Assembly (NCBI GenBank): GCA_033239005.1 | Contig: BSQZ01000022.1 | Location: 4,993,001-5,057,000 of the forward strand | Length of the DNA: 64,000 nucleotides | Direction: 5' to 3' | Source of the DNA: Lamellibrachia satsuma | Taxonomy: Eukaryota; Annelida; Polychaeta; Sabellida; Siboglinidae | Part shown: positions 13,287 through 25,609 of the stretch, piece by piece | How the letters are laid out: every line of letters starts with the position of its first letter | Position numbering within the stretch: the stretch's first letter is position 1 | Position numbers and translations under genes: made by a program | The notes under the pieces: model-generated | What the model was told of the DNA's origin: nothing | Database searches by the model: none | Seen by the model: the letters and a program-made list of their open reading frames with translations, nothing else

Positions 13287-14090
13287 GTTGTTGCTTGTGA
13301 TAGATAACTGTGACGTCTCCTCAATCTGTTCATGCACATCATTGACCTGTTAATGTTGTTATTGCTTGTGATAGATAACTGTGACATGTCTCCTCAATCT
13401 GTTCATGCACATCACTGACCTGTTAATGTTGTTGTTGTTGCTTGTGATAGATAACTGTGACATGTCTCCTCAATCTGTTCATGCACATCACTGACATGTT
13501 AATGTTGTTGTTATTGCTTGTGATAGATAACTGTGACATGTCTCCTCAATCTGTTCATGCACATCATTGACTTGTTAATGTTGTTGTTGCTTGTGATAGA
13601 TAACTGTGACATGTCTCCTCAATCTGTTCATGCACATCACTGACCTGTTAATGTTGTTTTTATTGCTTGTGATAGATAACTGTGACATGTCTCCTCAATC
13701 TGTTCATGCACATCATTGACCTGTTAATGTTGTTGTTGCTTGTGATAGATAACTGTGACATGTCTCCTCAATCTGTTCATGCACATCATTGAACTGTTAA
13801 TGTTGTTGTTATTGCTTGTGATAGATAACTGTGACATGTCTCCCCAATCTGTTCATGCACATCACTGACCTGTTAATGTTGTTGTTGTTGCTTGTGATAG
13901 ATAACTGTGACATGTCTCCTCAATCTGTTCATGCACATCATTGAACTGTTAATGTTGTTGTTGTTGTTGCTTGTGATAGATAACTGTAACATGTCTCCTC
14001 AATCTGTTTATGCACATCATTCACTTGTTAATGTTGTTGTTATTGCTTGTGATAGATAACTGTGACATGTCTCCTCAGTCACACTCAAAA
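13287..14090. repeat. about 73-bp tandem array in intron 1
   Basis: About eleven copies of a unit built on gcttgtgatagataactgtg and a ctcctcaatctgttcatgc block, with a variable GTT run between units (spacing about 72-80 bp). The last unit merges into the exon 2 acceptor region: its ctcctcaa has become ctcctcag. Confidence 0.9.
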
Positions 14091-14112
14091 GATGACACTT
14101 GTTGTTTCTCAG

Positions 14113-14274
14113 GTGAGGGATGTCAGGAATGCTGTGATGCACAACTCTAACTTTCAGTTTGTTGATGCTGATATGAAGAAGCATCTTCAGTGTATGATTG
14201 ACTTACTGCAGGAGCCAACTCTACAGACACAGTACACCACTGCAGCAAATGATGCAATCACTGAAATCAACCAG
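14113..14274 (+). CDS. NLR gene exon 2: end of CXorf38-like domain
   Basis: Begins after a tttctcag acceptor and ends at cag|gtatga; 162 nt, phase 0 at both ends. It continues exon 1 with VRDVRNAVMHN, which matches the CRNEIMHS-type block that follows the same domain in CXorf38, then a helical stretch ending AITEINQ. The R-N-x3-H pattern is also the signature of HEPN-like folds, so a HEPN relationship is possible but not shown. Confidence 0.75.
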
Positions 14275-14289
14275 GTATGATTAGGGGGA

Positions 14290-14588
14290 TGAAATAATGT
14301 CACTTTTCCTGATTCTGTTAACTCATTAGTTTTTAGAGTGTCTTTGAAGCGTTTCTTCTGGCCTCCATGGGACCGCTTTCCTTGCTGTAGTTCGCCATAG
14401 AAGAGCCTTTTTGGGAGCTGATGGGTTACATGTCCTGCCCAGCATAGCTGGGACTGCATTTGGATGGTATAGATGCTGGCCAGGTCTGTATGGGCAAGTA
14501 ACTCAGTGTCTGGAATCCTGTCCTGCCACTTGATGTTGAGGAGTTTCCTGAGGCACGTTGTAAAGTTCCCATCTAGCCCCTGACACAT
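14290..14588 (-). pseudogene. LINE ORF2 C-terminal fragment in intron 2
   Basis: The minus strand encodes LRKLLNIKWQDRIPDTELL, QLCWAGHVTH and GGQKKRFKDTLK, the conserved tail of a widespread LINE ORF2 family. There is no RT core, so it is a 5'-truncated relic. The reading frame extends into exon 2 only by chance. Confidence 0.7.
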
Positions 14589-14973
14589 CTGGTATTTGTA
14601 GCAGCATTGTTATAGGTTTGTTATAGGTTTGGTATTGGAGTGTATACTATTAATTAGATTTGCAGCAACAAATATTGGTGAGGCGTTGCAACTTTTCCTT
14701 GCTTCCTTTTTTTACAACAGCTCAGCAAAACTGCGGAAGTATTTCGTACAATTTATCACATACACATTTCTTGATTCATTTATAAAACAGACAGTTTAGG
14801 ACTGTGCAACATTGATCAGTTTTGACTCCTAACGTGTGAACGCGTGATCATGAAAACAATAATTATGTGTTTGCACAGGTGTCTTGTGTGTACACAGGTT
14901 TCCTGTCTTTACACAGGTGTCCTGTGTATACGCAGGTGTCCTGGGTATACATTGCTGAAAGCTTCTGTTTTAG

Positions 14974-15072
14974 ATTGCGAATGCTGATATCGATATCAAT
15001 GATGCTGCAGTCCGTGAGCAGGAGTGCAACATTTGGAAAAGCATGATTGCTGACCAAACTACCAATCACATG
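14974..15072 (+). CDS. NLR gene exon 3: helical linker
   Basis: 99 nt between a gttttag acceptor and an atg|gtaagt donor, phase 0. It encodes IANADIDINDAAVREQ and a following helix. No domain is recognised. Together with exons 4-7 it forms a helical, partly coiled-coil stalk between the N-terminal domain and NACHT. Confidence 0.6.
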
Positions 15073-15988
15073 GTAAGTATTGTAGTATTGATGAAATACT
15101 CATAAATATGTCATAATAAAACACTATGAAATGTCCATGCAAAGATGTCACAGTAAAATGCCACGAAACGTCCATACCCAGACGTCATAGTAAAATGCCT
15201 TGAAATGTTCATTGTTGGACGTTATAATAAAATGCCATAGAAAATGATTAGCGATTAACACAGCAAATAAAAGAGTGCCTTTGCTAGATGAGATCAAGAT
15301 GAGCTTCCATTTCTCGCTAGTAACACTGCCACGCATAAGCCGATGGCAGCCTTATTCTAAATGAACAGGGTGTTAAATGTTGATTTCACTTTAATTTACT
15401 GCGTGAATCGTTTCAATATTAGTCAAGTTTAGAATAGTTGTGTAAGCATTGCATGCGATTGTAAAATGTTACTGATAACTGATGAGTTAGAATGAGAGTC
15501 CCTGGATGTTTGCTCAGATTCTGGGCAGACATTACCCAAGCTATGGGATGTTGTGCCACCAGTTTGTCGTAGGTTCCATTGTGACTAGGTGCATGTTTAA
15601 TTTGGCTCTATTCCAAGAATTTAGCTAACAACAAATAATAATACACTTTTATAAGTTTACAAGATGCATTTGATTATGTTGACACAACTGTCACACTGGA
15701 ATGAAGTTCATAGTGTGGAAACTTGATAATGACGCTGATTGGCTAATGATGTATAATTGCAATGAATCATTAAGATGAGATGTGACAGAAGTGGCCCGAA
15801 TATTTAAGTTGAAAATATCGACAAGTGGTTTTGTAATGACTTGTTGATTGTAAACTGTAATAATCATTATTATTATTATTATGCGCTAACTGTATAAAAT
15901 GCAGCTGTGATTAGTGGCATACTATTATTATTACGCACTAACTGTCTAAGATGCAGCTGTAATTAGTGACGTATTATTATTTTTATAG

Positions 15989-16082
15989 GAAATCATGAAG
16001 ATAATTGAGGCGAACAAAGACCTGAAGAAGCGACTTGGTGAAGACTACACAAGACTGAGAAGGGAAATTAACGATTTAAAAC
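15989..16082 (+). CDS. NLR gene exon 4: coiled-coil segment
   Basis: 94 nt after a ttttatag acceptor; the donor is gtacgtag, leaving phase 1. It encodes a heptad-like charged helix (IIEANKDLKKRLGEDYTRLR). The phase matches exon 5. Confidence 0.65.
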
Positions 16083-16147
16083 GTACGTAGCTTATAGCAC
16101 AAAAAAAGTATTGTCCCTAGAATTACAGCACATTATATGACCGGCTT

Positions 16148-16995
16148 GTGTATGTATGTGCCTTTGTGCACAGTGATACAGCGCAACAACGACTAACTAA
16201 GGGCCCGTTCACACATGCCTATGTTTGCGGTAATACATCACAACAACTAATTAAGAGACCGTTCACACATGCCTTTGTGCACGGTGATACAGCACAACAA
16301 CAACTAACTAAGGGACCATTCACACGTGCCTTTGTGCACGGTGATACAGCACAACAACAACTAACTAAGGGACCATTCACACGTGCCTTTGTGCACGGTG
16401 ATACAGCACAACAACAACTAACTAAGGGGCCGTTCACACGTGCCTTTGTGCACGGTGATACAGCACAACAACAACTAACTAAGGGGCCGTTCACACGTGC
16501 CTTTGTGCACGGTGATACAGCACAACAACAACTAACTAAGGGACCATTCACACGTGCCTTTGTGCACGGTGATACAGCACAACAACAACTAACTAAGGGG
16601 CCGTTCACACGTGCCTTTGTGCACGGTGATACAGCACAACAACAACTAACTAAGGGACCGTTCACACATGCCTTTGTGCACGGTGATACAGCACAACAAC
16701 AACTAACTAAGGGGCCGTTCACACGTGCCTTTGTGCACAGTGATACAGCACAACAACAACTAACTAAGGGGCCGTTCACACGTGCCTTTGTGCACGGTGA
16801 TACAGCACAACAACAACTAACTAAGGGACCATTCACACGTGCCTTTGTGCACGGTGATACAGCACAACAACAACTAACTAAGGGGCCGTTCACACGTGCC
16901 TTTGTGCACAGTGATACAGCACAACAACAACTAACTAAGGGGCCATTCACACGTGCCTTTGTGCACGGTAATACAGCACAACAACAACTAACTAA
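16148..16995. repeat. 57-bp minisatellite, left part
   Basis: About 15 copies of a 57-bp unit built on cctttgtgcacggtgatacag and actaaggggccgttcacacg. It is interrupted at 16995/16996 by a CR1 LINE and resumes at 19294. Because 57 is 19 codons, both strands stay open over the array (a 19-residue AFVHGDTAQQQLTKGPFTR repeat); it lies in intron 4 and is judged non-coding. Confidence 0.95.
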
Positions 16996-19293
16996 TTAGT
17001 GGACAATGTAAAAATATTTGAACCATTGGGTAATAGTGACCATAATCAAATACATTTTGACATCAATGTAAAATCAGAAAGTAAAAATAAGAAAACATAC
17101 AAGAGAAACTTCCACAAAGGTAACTACAAAGATATGAGAAAATACTTAGCACAGCTAGATTGGAATAACATGCTGATGAATAAGACTGCAATTGAATGTT
17201 GGAATATTCTAAAATATGAAATTGAGAGTATCATTGATAAATTTGTTCCCTTCCGAAAACAAGGAAAACGGTGTAGAAAGAAACACTTGTCAAAAGAGGC
17301 AATTAGAAAAATAATGCTAAAACAAACTATGTGGAGGGTTTATAGGCATACCAGAAAGGAAGAAGACTATGCAAAATACAAAGAGGCACTTAATGCAGCT
17401 ACAACTGAAATCAGACAATCTAAAAGAAGCTATGAGCAAAAACTGGCATGTAACATAAAAAATGACAGCAAGAGTTTTTATGCATATGTCAGGAGTAAAC
17501 AAAACGTACAAGACAAGGTTGGACCTCTAGAAGACAGTGCTGGAAATATAATATCACAGGGGTTTTTAATGGCGGAAGACCTAAATGGTTACTTCAGTTC
17601 AGTGTTTACAAAAGAAGATATTAGTTCATTACCAGTTGCTGATGCTAAATTTCAGGGGGCTAAATCTGACTATTTAGGACCATTAGTTGTAACTCCAGAA
17701 TTGGTAGCTAGGAAAATAAAGGCAATGAAGGATAACAAATCACCAGGAGTGGATGGGATTCCTCCAAAATTACTAATGGAAACAGTAGATCAAATCAGTA
17801 TACCACTTGCAAGAGTATTCAACTTGTCATTAAAAGAGGGAGTTGTTCCGTTTGAATGGAAAGAAGCAAACATCATACCATTATTTAAAAAGGGTTCGAG
17901 AAATAAGTCAGAGAATTACAGACCAGTGAGTTTAACGTCGGTGATTTGTAAATTATTAGAAAAGTTAATTAAAGACCATATGGTGGACTTCCTCGTTAAG
18001 CATAAATTATTAAATTCATCTCAACATGGATTCCTTAAAGCGAGGTCATGCTTAACAAATATGTTATGTTTTTTGGAAGAAATCACTAAGTGGATAGACG
18101 TGGGATCGCCAGTAGATATTATCTACTTAGATTTTCAGAAAGCTTTTGACAAAGTGCCACATCAAAGATTGCTACTTAAATTAAAAGCCCATGGTATCGG
18201 GGATAGCATAACTGACTGGATAGAACAATGGCTGACTGACAGAAGACAACGAGTTGTAGTAGATGGAGAAGTTTCAAATTGGAAATCGGTTTTGAGTGGG
18301 GTACCTCAAGGATCAGTATTAGGACCTATATTATTCTTAATTTATATCAATGACTTGGACGAGAGTATAACAAGTAACGTACTGAAATTTGCGGACGACA
18401 CAAAACTGTTTAGAAAGGTAAATACTGATGGTGATAAACAACATTTACAAAACGATCTAGACAGATTAGTGAAATGGTCTGAGAAATGGCAGATGCTGTT
18501 CAATTTTGGGAAATGTAAATGCCTACATATAGGACATGGGAACTTGAATGTAAACTATAAAATGGGAGCTACTGTTCTTGGTACTACTGTAAAAGAAAAG
18601 GACTTAGGAGTTACAATAAGCGCTGATATGAAAGTTTCAGAGCAGTGTGGTATTGCAGCTTCAAAGGGTAATCAAATTCTTGGATTGATTAGAAGAAACA
18701 TAACATACAAGGAAAAAAAGTTAATTATACCTCTTTATAAAGCAATAGTTAGACCTCATTTAGAATACTGTATACAAGCATGGAGACCATATCGTAAGAA
18801 GGATATAGATACGCTTGAACGCATACAAAGGAGAGCAACTAAAATGATTCCAGAACTTAGAGACCTTAGTTATGAAGAACGTCTGAAAGAATGTGGTTTA
18901 ACAACTCTAGAGACAAGGAGGTTAAGAGGAGATCAGATTGAAGTTTTTAAGATATTGAATGGGTATGAAAATATTGATAGAAATATGTTTTTCTCACTCA
19001 AGAAGGATAGCAGAACTAGAGGACATGAGGTAAAATTAGTAAAGGATCAATGTAGATTGGACATCAGGAAGCACTCGTTCTCACAGAGGACAATAAATGA
19101 ATGGAACAAACTGTCTACAGATTGTGTAACTGCTAGCAGCGTGAATATGTTTAAAAACAAGGTTGACACATATATCAGGAGGGCGGGTTATAAGTAGGTG
19201 AACATTGTTGGACTCTCGATAAGCCAATGGCTTCCTTGTCCAATTGCCATCTGGGCCTTTGGCTTGGATGGCAAATCTTGTTAAATCTTGTTA
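16996..19293 (+). mobile_element. CR1-type LINE, 5'-truncated, recently inserted
   Basis: The element begins inside the endonuclease domain and ends with a short aatcttgtt-type 3' tail, as CR1-like LINEs do. The 57-bp array is continuous on either side. AACTAA occurs at both junctions (16990-16995 and 19294-19299), consistent with a short target duplication. The long intact reading frame shows the insertion is young. Confidence 0.9.
16999..19197 (+). CDS. CR1-type LINE ORF2 protein: endonuclease end plus reverse transcriptase
   Basis: An open frame of 732 codons without a true ATG at the 5' end, because the element is truncated. It contains the last endonuclease block (GNSDHNQIHF), RT blocks DNKSPGVDGIPP, a PVSLTS block, DFQKAFDKVPH (first catalytic Asp), GVPQGSVLGPILF, and the catalytic KFADDTKLF. 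It ends with the CR1-type C-terminal region (EYCIQAWRPY, RIQRRATK, GDQIEVFK). All RT catalytic positions I can see are kept. It would reverse-transcribe LINE RNA at a nicked target, but this copy lacks the endonuclease catalytic N-terminal part. Confidence 0.92.
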   Translation: MDNVKIFEPLGNSDHNQIHFDINVKSESKNKKTYKRNFHKGNYKDMRKYLAQLDWNNMLMNKTAIECWNILKYEIESIIDKFVPFRKQGKRCRKKHLSKEAIRKIMLKQTMWRVYRHTRKEEDYAKYKEALNAATTEIRQSKRSYEQKLACNIKNDSKSFYAYVRSKQNVQDKVGPLEDSAGNIISQGFLMAEDLNGYFSSVFTKEDISSLPVADAKFQGAKSDYLGPLVVTPELVARKIKAMKDNKSPGVDGIPPKLLMETVDQISIPLARVFNLSLKEGVVPFEWKEANIIPLFKKGSRNKSENYRPVSLTSVICKLLEKLIKDHMVDFLVKHKLLNSSQHGFLKARSCLTNMLCFLEEITKWIDVGSPVDIIYLDFQKAFDKVPHQRLLLKLKAHGIGDSITDWIEQWLTDRRQRVVVDGEVSNWKSVLSGVPQGSVLGPILFLIYINDLDESITSNVLKFADDTKLFRKVNTDGDKQHLQNDLDRLVKWSEKWQMLFNFGKCKCLHIGHGNLNVNYKMGATVLGTTVKEKDLGVTISADMKVSEQCGIAASKGNQILGLIRRNITYKEKKLIIPLYKAIVRPHLEYCIQAWRPYRKKDIDTLERIQRRATKMIPELRDLSYEERLKECGLTTLETRRLRGDQIEVFKILNGYENIDRNMFFSLKKDSRTRGHEVKLVKDQCRLDIRKHSFSQRTINEWNKLSTDCVTASSVNMFKNKVDTYIRRAGYK

Positions 19294-19545
19294 AACTAAG
19301 GGGCCGTTCACACGTGCCTTTGTGCACGGTGATACATCACAACAACAACTAACTAAGGGGCCGTTCACACGTGCCTTTGTGCATGGTGATACAGCACATC
19401 AACAACTAACTAAGGGGCCGTTCACACGTGCCTTTGTGCATGGTGATACATCACAACAACAACTAACTAAGGGGCCGTTCACACGTGCCTTTGTGCACGG
19501 TGATACAGCACAAGAACAACTAACTAAGGGACCATTCACATTTGT
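19294..19545. repeat. 57-bp minisatellite, right part
   Basis: About four further copies of the unit seen at 16148-16995, with small changes (catcac, catggt). It is the continuation of the array beyond the LINE. Confidence 0.95.
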
Positions 19546-19669
19546 CTTCGTTTACTTATTCATACAAACTAATTCTCATGCTCCCCTCCCCAAATTAGTA
19601 CTGAAAATGATGATATTTGTCCACACTGAAAAACATTGTTGTAACAGAGTTATGACACTATGCCCCATC

Positions 19670-20140
19670 CCACTTTAGTACACAGGCCATGCCCCCTCCC
19701 TCTTTAGTATGCAGGCAATGCCACCTCCCTCTTTAGTACGCAGGCCATGCCCCCACTCTTTAGTACATGGGCCTTGCCCCCTCCCCTTTAGTACACAGGT
19801 CATGCCCCCTCCCTCTTTCGTACACAGGCCATGCCCCCTCCCCCTTTAGTACACAGGACACAGGCCATGCTCCCCCTTTAGTGCACACACCATGGCACCT
19901 CCCCTTTAGTACACATGCCACGCCCCCTCCCTCTTTAGTATGCAGACCATGCACCCTTCCCCTTTAGTACATAGGCCATGCTCCCTCCCCCTTTAGTACA
20001 TAGGCCATGCTCTCTCCCTTTTAGTATGCAGGCCATGCCACCTCCCCTTTAGTACATAGGCTATGCCCCTTCCCCTTTAGTACACAGGCCATGCCCCCTC
20101 CCCCTTTTGTATGCAGGCCATGCCACCTCCCCCAGAATGT
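19670..20140. repeat. about 30-bp C-rich minisatellite
   Basis: About 15 imperfect units built on tttagtacacaggccatgcc followed by a pyrimidine run. Unit length varies. Confidence 0.85.
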
Positions 20141-20891
20141 AAATGTCGACTTTAGAACGCTTTGTATGAACAGGTAAATATCAATAGTTGTGAATGGCCA
20201 TCATTGCATATGTATTCAATTAAATTTGTATATAAAACATTACATATTTATCTGAATTTAATCTGAAAACACCATATCAATGTATGATTACTAAAAGGGA
20301 GTTTAAAACATTAGATTGACTGGTATTTTGTCACATGGCTTAGGTCATAGTGTTTAATTTACGATTTTTTCCCACAATGATTTATTCCATGATTAATAAT
20401 ATAGTAATTATAGATTTATACTTGACACGTGATGTGCATTGTGCTCTAGACAGTGAATGCATAATCAGGAAGACCATGCAGAATATGTTTTGTAATAATT
20501 TCCAATACTGTTACCAACATAGAAATGTTTATATTATGGTGTTATGCCATGCGGGACAAACGTCAAGAAATGCCAAATTTGTAACCGGGGTTATCCACAT
20601 CTAGCAGACAACGATTGTTCCTACAATTAGTTGAATTTCAAGTGGTGGTTTTACTTGCAATGTAGATTTTGTATGTCTGCTATTTAAATGAAGACATGTG
20701 AAATGTTTCTAAAAACAGTTGCAAATATGGGATTGAGAACTTGAGGTCACGCATTTTTCAGGACAGTCATAAAATGATTATATATGTGTGTGCGTGTGAT
20801 TGCATTTTCTGGAAGAAACCATTAATTGAACAGCTTACACCTACAAGTGATATATCATTAGTGGACATTTGTAAGTGCATTGTATTTTCAG

Positions 20892-20954
20892 GAAAACAAC
20901 AGGAGACGGACCAGGAAGTGGAACAAGTGAGCACAAAGTTGCAGAAAGTTGAAG
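20892..20954 (+). CDS. NLR gene exon 5: coiled-coil segment
   Basis: 63 nt after a ttttcag acceptor, ending gaag|gtaagt; phase 1 at both ends, compatible with exons 4 and 6. It encodes a polar coiled-coil helix (QETDQEVEQVSTKLQKVE). Confidence 0.7.
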
Positions 20955-21149
20955 GTAAGTTCATTCAAACCTGTCATACGATTTCATGACTGTGTGTTCA
21001 ATCCAATATTTCAACAAGAAACATCAGTTATGTATTGGTTGTTCAATATGTGTTGTTTTGGCAGTTTCAGTATCCAAGTATTGGCAAACATTTGACATTA
21101 TTCGAGTTATAGGAATAATGATGTGAAAACTGCAAAATATGGTAATGAG

Positions 21150-21970
21150 CAAAATAATGTATGAGAAACCATATATGAGAATCTGAGATGTATACTGTGT
21201 AATGATTAATGATTCAAGAAGTGTTCTGTGTCTCCCAAAGTCAACATAATAAGCAGAATAACAAAATAGTATATGAGAAACCATATATGAGACTCTGGGA
21301 TGTGTTCTGTGTAATGATTAATGATTCAAGAAGTGTTCTGTGTCTCCCAAAGTCAACATAATAAGCAGAATAACAAAATAGTATATGAGAAACCATATAT
21401 GAGAATCTGGGATGTATACTGTGTAACGATTAATGATTCAAGAAGTGTTCTGTGTCTCCCAAAGTCAACATAATAAGCAGAATAACAAAATAGTATATGA
21501 GAAACCATATATGAGACTCTGGGATGTGTTCTGTGTAACGATTAATGATTCAAGAAGTGTTCTGTGTCTCCCAAAGTCAACATAATAAGCAGAATAACAA
21601 AATAGTATATGAGAAACCATATATGAGACTCTGGGATGTGTTCTGTGTAACGATTAATGATTCAAGAAGTGTTCTGTGTCTCCCAAAGTCAACATAATAA
21701 GCAGAATAACAAAATAGTATATGAGAAACCATATATGAGACTCTGGGATGTGTTCTGTGTAATGATTAATGATTCAAGAAGTGTTCTGTGTCTCCCAAAG
21801 TCAACATAATAAGCAGAATAACAAAATAGTATATGAGAAACCATATATGAGACTCTGGGATGTGTTCTGTGTAATGATTAATGATTCAAGAAGTGTTCTG
21901 TGTCTCCCAAAGTCAACATAATAAGCAGAATAACAAAATAGTATATGAAAAACCATGTGTGAGACTCTGG
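21150..21970. repeat. 112-bp tandem repeat
   Basis: About seven copies of a 112-bp unit containing gtatatgagaaaccatatatgag and ttcaagaagtgttctgtgtctccc; the gap between equivalent points at 21269 and 21381 is exactly 112. Divergence is very low, so the expansion is recent. Confidence 0.95.
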
Positions 21971-22760
21971 GCAGAACATCTACACCTGGTCAAGGGCTTC
22001 ATGAATGATGGCGTTGGAGACTTGGTTGGTTAAGTCAATAAAGGCCACAAATAAATATTATAATAATGTAAACGTGGAAGAAATATGTTTTGTAACCATG
22101 GAATGGTGTGGCAGTGGAATATGTACTTCCACCAAGAAATAAGCATTTATGTCCATATTTTGTGTAGCTGTGATATTCTAAATAGGCTATCATGTGAAGT
22201 AGGAATGGCTCTAAAACTAGATCATTATTTCAAACAATTTTCCAACCCCCCTTTTCTAAATACTGGGGACAGGCCTGAATGGAGTAACATTATTGAAGGA
22301 ACAGTGTAGATTGGAAAACATAAAGTATTCATTTTTCATTAGCTGAATGGAATGTTGTTAAACAAGCAAACATTGTGCAGCTATATATTTACCTGAACAT
22401 AGTGATGTTTCCATCAAATTGCTATTTGGATAGTCTTGTGAACATCCGAATGTTCCTCTTTCCAGCTCAGATTGATGCGAAATATGTGTGTGAATTATAA
22501 CTTTGAGCTAATTAATGTGTATGATGTTGAAGTATCACTTGTTACTTTGACGAGTGCAACATACTTTGATTAGTACAACCCATCTTGCCCACATTGATAT
22601 TCTTGTTTATCACATGCAGTTAACTACATAAATTTAGAATTTAAATAAGTCACATTAAAGCAAAACAAAAGTTATAGTTTGGGGGCTGTGCAACTAAGAA
22701 AGATAATAAAAACTAACCATGTGCAACTAAAATCAAGAATATCACGCCGGTGGATTACTT

Positions 22761-22916
22761 AAGATGCATTCTAAAAGTTGGAGAATCCGATTATTTTCTG
22801 AATGACTGAGCACTGGCATGTTAATCAGCAATACCAATAAGCGCATGCGTTCTCTAAAATCGGGGTGATCTAGACTAAAGTGACGTTTTAAGGGTGGCCG
22901 GTATACACAGAACTTA
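22761..22916. repeat. dispersed repeat, copy A
   Basis: About 156 bp, with caataagcgcatgcgttc and a gactaaagtgacg block, matching 30711-30868 in the same orientation with about a dozen differences. Family not recognised; size suggests a short non-autonomous element. Confidence 0.8.
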
Positions 22917-24606
22917 AGGGGGGGGTGAAGCGCTCGAACAACCATAGCCCAAACATAATAACATACCATTTACAGTATATATCACCCTTATATAATGGGC
23001 GCAACGCCACGATAATGTTGTAATATCCTTTTTAACTTTGCCATTATCTTCGCTGGGCGGCACCATATTGCTCTGCGGGGGGCTCAGCGGCAGAGTGGTT
23101 TGAGTACGAGCTCCTGGCACCGCGTTCACACAGTAAAAACCTCTTGGAAAAACGGCCGAAACACATGGAAAATCGAATAAAAAGAAAACTGGTGTGCACT
23201 GGATGGCTCCTGGATATATCAACTAGTACTACAAATGCAAGGAAAAAACTTTTGATCGACTTCCTAGGAAGAATTTGCAGCGGAAAAGGTGGTTGCAAAT
23301 GCGGAAATTGCCGTGTCCGCCAGCCGCAGGCTCTGCGAGTGACCACTTTTCCGATGCAGATTACAAGACAAAAGACTATGTGATGAGCATGGACAGACGG
23401 TGAGTATCAAGATGTCATTCTTGGTCAAAGACACCGTTCCATCTTAGATCTTTTTTTCGCATATGACCATGCATCTACAGACTATTCTGCGACAAGGAAA
23501 CGTCAGATATCAGAGGGCAGAGCGATGCGTAGGAAGATACGAGCCTAAACCAGGTTAGTAATTTGGATTACCGTTACCATTGTGACTTATCACTACGATT
23601 ACAATATAATTCCACCCCAATAAGCACAGCTGTGCTTCAACGTCAGCATATATATGACCCACAGTAAATCGAAATGTATGAATACAATAAAGTGCGAGTA
23701 AGTGTTAATAGTTTCATATAATTACGAGTGTTTTCCAATCCGCCGATTTATTTTCGATGTGATCAGACGTACCGTCAATAGTATACGCGGCCGTACTCAA
23801 AACAATAACAATAACTCAGTAAGTGCTACAGGATATACTGCAACCTTATAACATGGGCCATGGCGTATGTACTAGGCAAAATTATTCAAGAAAATAATTT
23901 GATATTATTTATTGACAGTCATAATAAGTCTCATACTCCTGTGTTCTAAATGCCTAGAGAGCAAGCAGCAAGCGTAAGGCTAAGCCTGGGGGGGTTAGAT
24001 GCATGGGAGAAACACGACCAAAAGACAGTATAGACTATAGTGCAACAGAAGCCTACTGTTGCTGTTTACATTTCAAATTCTTTATGGTAATATTTAAAAT
24101 ATACAAATACTTTCATTGTGATTAAGTGCAAATGCAGTTACACATTTTTTTTAAAGTATTTAAATAGTTAAGTAAAATGCATTTCACCCATGCAATGTCT
24201 AGCTGGAAAGGAAACTAACTAAGGCATCGTCATCTACCCAGTTGAACACTGTTAGATTACATGTCTGCTTTCTATAACGACACTTTACAATTTCTGTTCT
24301 GAATTCTTGTGACTTGACAATAAGGCAAAATTATATAAAATTAATTTGCTTTATTTATCAGATTAAACCCCACATGTAATAACCGGAAGTTCATAGAGAT
24401 GTATTAATTACATTTTATTGTAAGTCATCTGATAAAACTGTAATGAATAAATGTCATGGGGGGGAGGGGGCAACTGTCGGCAACCCACAATAGTATTAGT
24501 ACAAGCTATACATATGAAGGAAGTATATCAGGCATGGGGTCAATTCTGTTTTGTCAATTCCAAAAAATCAGTTCTAATTCCGCCTTGCAAAAAATCCAAC
24601 TGTTAA

Positions 24607-24610
<4 letters not shown>

Positions 24611-24641
<31 letters not shown>
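24611..24641. repeat. (CA)n microsatellite
   Basis: About fifteen uninterrupted CA dinucleotides. Confidence 0.9.
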
Positions 24642-24644
<3 letters not shown>

Positions 24645-25199
24645 CATTTGCCCCCTGTCCATAGCTTCTGGATTATTTGTAAGTTTTTTTATGAAATGTT
24701 TTTTTAACTTATTTTTTTTATTTGTGAACATGAATTCAAGATATATATTACCCTAATTGCAATTAATGTTCTTTGTGTCAGATCAGCCGAGTAAATTACT
24801 TTATGTAGTTGGAGATGATCGTGTAATCAAAGGATTATCTTTATTGCAATTGTGGAAGAAGCCAGTGACATTAGGACCTGGACATGTTAGGACAATTGAG
24901 GATATTTGAAAGAAGCCATCTCAACAAGGTTTCTTTTGAATAGCATTTACCATGGAGAGTTGGAGTGACTCCATTTTCCTATAAAACTGGATGCACAAGC
25001 CAGAGTTGTCAGAATTCACTTATAACTTCACCATGGAAATTACTACTAGCATTTGAGGAGGTCAGAAGCTATGTTTTGAGTGTCATTCCTACACCAAGAA
25101 GGGGGGGCCAACACGATTACTCTTCATTGGGAGTGAAGTCAGCGTCGATCCTGATCATGCAAGGATGCTGTGGACACTGATCTGATCTCCAGGTCCAGA

Positions 25200-25420
25200 A
25201 TGTGATCAACAAGACTGCCTGCAACCATGATGGTGACACGGCACAAATAGAAGCTGCCAAGGTCCGTGAGGACCTGAAAACTAAGGCAGCTAATACCAGG
25301 GGCACTCCAAACCAGCTAATCTCTGACTCGTTACTGTCCACCACTGTTTGTGGATGCATCACCCCAAGAACCCATCTTCCACCACTGATCTGACTATCAA
25401 TGATACCTGGAAGACAACTG
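25200..25420 (+). pseudogene. FLYWCH/MULE-like transposase fragment
   Basis: The plus strand encodes a short block with NHDGDTAQIEAAKVREDLK and TRGTPNQLISDSL. This is the pattern just after the FLYWCH finger in MULE-type transposase genes (His-rich start, helix, P-x-Q-I/L). The frame ends soon after and no catalytic core is seen. It parallels the fragment at 7565-8020. Confidence 0.45.
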
Positions 25421-25609
25421 GTGACAAGATTATCTCACACACACTCCAGGGGATAGGCCATTGCATTAGGCTAAAGTGACTTTGACTTGTCATTGAATGT
25501 TATGTTATTGTAGCAATAATGATAAAACTGCAAACTGATTTTCACTTGTCAACTATCATAGAAAAAAGGCGCAGATGTCCGGGGGTGGAGCAAATATACT
25601 AGGAGGCGG

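Larger units (their letters stand above)
21971..25199. other. intron 5, no gene recognised
   Basis: Long intron stretch with no supported coding region. It holds one copy of a dispersed repeat (22761-22916), a (CA)n microsatellite at 24611-24641 and a tRNA-like phrase near 23090 too weak to call. A frame near 24785-24909 behind a tgtcag looks exon-like but ends in a stop. Confidence 0.5.

Noticed and set aside
16148..16999. Long open frames on both strands with a 19-residue repeat
   Set aside because: The 57-bp unit is a multiple of three and lacks stops on both strands; the array is in an intron and is cut by a LINE. No start context or domain.
24782..24909. Exon-like frame behind a tgtcag
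   Set aside because: Phase would fit the NLR gene but the frame ends in a stop, there is no donor and no similarity to the neighbouring exons.
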